Of a stretch of 64,000 nucleotides of DNA, positions 62,593 to 64,000 are shown in pieces. The notes under the pieces are model-generated. The model had not been told where the DNA came from. It searched no databases and worked only from the letters and a program-made list of their open reading frames with translations. This stretch comes from Rhodoblastus sphagnicola. GTDB lineage: Bacteria > Pseudomonadota > Alphaproteobacteria > Rhizobiales > Beijerinckiaceae. The first letter of the stretch is position 1; every line of letters starts with the position of its first letter. The stretch lies in contig NZ_NHSJ01000096.1 in assembly GCF_002937075.1 (NCBI RefSeq), forward strand, positions 1 through 64,000, written 5' to 3'. A program made the position numbers and the translations under genes.

Positions 62593-63417
62593 ATGACTGA
62601 CCAGGGTCGTCATGGCGCGGGCGGTGTTGGACGATGCGTGGCAGTGGGGGGGGGCCAGTCTATTGCGCGCACACTCCCTGTCGGGGACAGGCTTGCTGTC
62701 GGGGGCAGCCGGGCTCGCGGCGGCTTTACCGCATTTGTCATTGCAATATCGCTGGTTCTCGCTTCCCAAGACCAAGCTTGCGCGCAGCCATTGCTAAATT
62801 CGGTTTCGCTTCCGTTTGATATTCCCGCGCAATCGCTGGCGCCGGCGCTCGGGGCCTTCAGCGCTGCGTCTCATCTTGAGCTTTACTACGAAAGCAGTCT
62901 GGTGGAAGGTCATCGATCATCGGCTGTGAGTGGTTCCTTCTCACCGGACATTGCACTGGGGCGGCTATTGCGGGGGACCGGCCTGTCCGTCGAGTCGTTT
63001 GTGCCGGGAACCGCCACCATTCTGCCGGCGCGACCTGCCGCGCAGGCGCAGGATTTGGCTGCGCTCAAGAGCAAAACGGTCGAATTCTCCTCCTACTTCA
63101 GTCGCATCCAGGTCAGCCTGCGCGCCGCATTCTGCAAAAGTCCCGCCCTTCAGGCAGATCCGTCCGAGCTGATTGTTCGGCTTTGGATCGCGTCGTCAGG
63201 GGCCATCGCGCTTGCTGAGTTGCGCCAGCCGACAGGGGTAGAAGAACGCGATCGCGCCTATGTTGCTGCGATGCGCAGTCTTGTCGTCGGCCAAGCCCCA
63301 CCGCCGGACATGCCGCAACCCGTGACGATTATGGTTTTGCCGCGGACATCACGCGCGGCGGCGCAATGTCCACCAGCCGATAGCGCCGCTTCTGGTAGAG
63401 TGCTCGTTCATGAGTGA
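62593..63417 (+). CDS. STN-domain signalling protein with TonB-like C-terminus (second copy)
   Basis: A 274-residue exported protein: signal-like segment FTAFVIAISLVLASQDQACA near residues 45-65, STN domain (SLPFDIPAQSLAPALGAFSA, LGRLLRGTGLSVESFVPGTA) and a C-terminal TonB-like domain (IQVSLRAAFCKSPALQ, LIVRLWIASSGAIALAELRQ, VTIMVLPRTS). Same architecture as 60234-60992 with divergent sequence. The start is uncertain because the region before the signal segment is unusually long (ATGs at 62548 and 62593). Its end overlaps the next sigma gene by 8 bases. Confidence 0.8.
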   Translation: MTDQGRHGAGGVGRCVAVGGGQSIARTLPVGDRLAVGGSRARGGFTAFVIAISLVLASQDQACAQPLLNSVSLPFDIPAQSLAPALGAFSAASHLELYYESSLVEGHRSSAVSGSFSPDIALGRLLRGTGLSVESFVPGTATILPARPAAQAQDLAALKSKTVEFSSYFSRIQVSLRAAFCKSPALQADPSELIVRLWIASSGAIALAELRQPTGVEERDRAYVAAMRSLVVGQAPPPDMPQPVTIMVLPRTSRAAAQCPPADSAASGRVLVHE

Positions 63418-64000
63418 TGTGAGCCAGGCGACGACATTGCGCTGTGCGCTGGTTGATCAGTACGACGAGTTAAAGAGAGTGCTGACACGCCGCCTTGGTT
63501 CGGAAGATCTGGCAGGCGAAGTCCTTCAGGAAACCTACCTGAGACTGGCTCGACCGGCGCGGATCGGAGCCATTGCAAGCCCAAAGCAATATCTTCTGAC
63601 GATTGCCACCAACATCGCCCGAATGCGCTTTCGGCGTGAACGGCGGTCGGATAATCTGTCTGATCTGGACGCTGCTCTCGGTTTTATCGATGAAACGCCG
63701 GGGCCGCTGCAAAATCTGGAGGCCCGTCAGGAGATTGAGGTCTTGCAGCAGGCCTTCGACGAGTTGACGCCGCGGCGAAAGCAAATCGTCTTTGCCGCGC
63801 GCGTGGGCGGCGCCAGACTTCGTGATATCGCGGAGCAAATGGGGATTTCGCAGCGTCTGGTCGAAAAAGAACTGAAAGCCGCATTAATTCACTGCGGGGC
63901 GCGCTTGAACCGAGATATCGTTCAGCGTTTCGGTCCCGGTGCATCCCAAGCATCGAGAGAACAAGCGACCTCGACTGCAGCGCACGAAGACCAAGATGAC
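63410..64000 (+). CDS. FecI-type ECF sigma factor (second copy, runs off the window)
   Basis: 197 codons open to the window end. Region 2: ALVDQYDELKRVLTRRLGSE, LAGEVLQETYLRLARPA and SPKQYLLTIATNIARMRFRR; region 4: LQQAFDELTPRRKQIVFAAR and IAEQMGISQRLVEKELKAAL. The family usually ends near residue 175, so the visible extension (SQASREQATSTAAHEDQDD) is extra. The ATG at 63410 lies inside the end of the STN gene. Probably followed by another fecR outside the window. Confidence 0.9.
   Translation, partial: MSDVSQATTLRCALVDQYDELKRVLTRRLGSEDLAGEVLQETYLRLARPARIGAIASPKQYLLTIATNIARMRFRRERRSDNLSDLDAALGFIDETPGPLQNLEARQEIEVLQQAFDELTPRRKQIVFAARVGGARLRDIAEQMGISQRLVEKELKAALIHCGARLNRDIVQRFGPGASQASREQATSTAAHEDQDD

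Noticed and set aside
1-64000. CRISPR arrays, tRNA or rRNA genes, riboswitches
   Set aside because: No regularly spaced repeats, cloverleaf-like or rRNA-like sequence was noticed by eye; a covariance-model scan would be needed to exclude small RNAs.

Overview
The window looks like the chromosome of an alphaproteobacterium of the order Hyphomicrobiales, probably near the Beijerinckiaceae/Methylocystaceae. This is an inference from the high GC content, the PhyR-NepR-EcfG general stress response (GSR), HWE-family kinases, a PQQ-dependent dehydrogenase-like protein and many small stress genes typical of that group. No rRNA, tRNA or CRISPR array was seen.

Left part (1-15.7 kb). A partial ergothioneine gene (egtB) is followed by an oxidative pentose-phosphate operon: a decayed transketolase remnant, then gnd, zwf and pgl. 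Next come fumC, a PAS histidine kinase, a ferritin-like DUF2383 protein behind a GSR promoter, the large catalase katE, an iron-permease-family protein and an AI-2E family transporter.

Middle part (15.8-40.9 kb). This is a stress-response island built on a segmental duplication. The order microprotein - dps - holin-like - DUF883 - ecfG - nepR - phyR - HWE kinase - csbD occurs twice in the same order and orientation (15.86-21.64 kb and 29.13-40.20 kb). The second copy also carries DUF1328, a BacA/SbmA-like ABC transporter and a three-gene phosphorelay between dps and the holin-like gene, and a PRC-barrel gene before csbD. Each copy is damaged in a different gene: ecfG of copy A has lost 43 codons of sigma region 2 and its ATG start, and DUF883 of copy B is frameshifted. 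Promoters of the form GGAAC-N16-CGTT, with exactly 16 bases between boxes, lie before both dps genes, both nepR genes, phyR of copy A, the DUF2383, DUF4142 and PRC-barrel genes, with near matches before phyR of copy B, DUF1328 and others. This predicts that the intact EcfG, released from NepR by phosphorylated PhyR, drives most of the island. Between the two copies lie a zinc-ribbon metallopeptidase, DoxX, a DsbA-like protein, a PQQ-binding protein, DUF4142, a receiver remnant, an IS3-type remnant and a DUF1236 protein.

Right part (41-64 kb). A receiver/kinase pair and a Crp/Fnr regulator precede an accessory region that begins with an intact IS3-family element (44.65-45.97 kb). Beyond it lies one 12.4-kb gene for a 4145-residue filamentous-haemagglutinin-like exoprotein, apparently controlled by a divergently placed FecR, FecI-type sigma factor and STN/TonB-like signalling protein. 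A graveyard of fragments (FecR, DUF2383, IS21 istB, lytic transglycosylase) separates this from a second STN protein and FecI sigma gene that run off the right edge.
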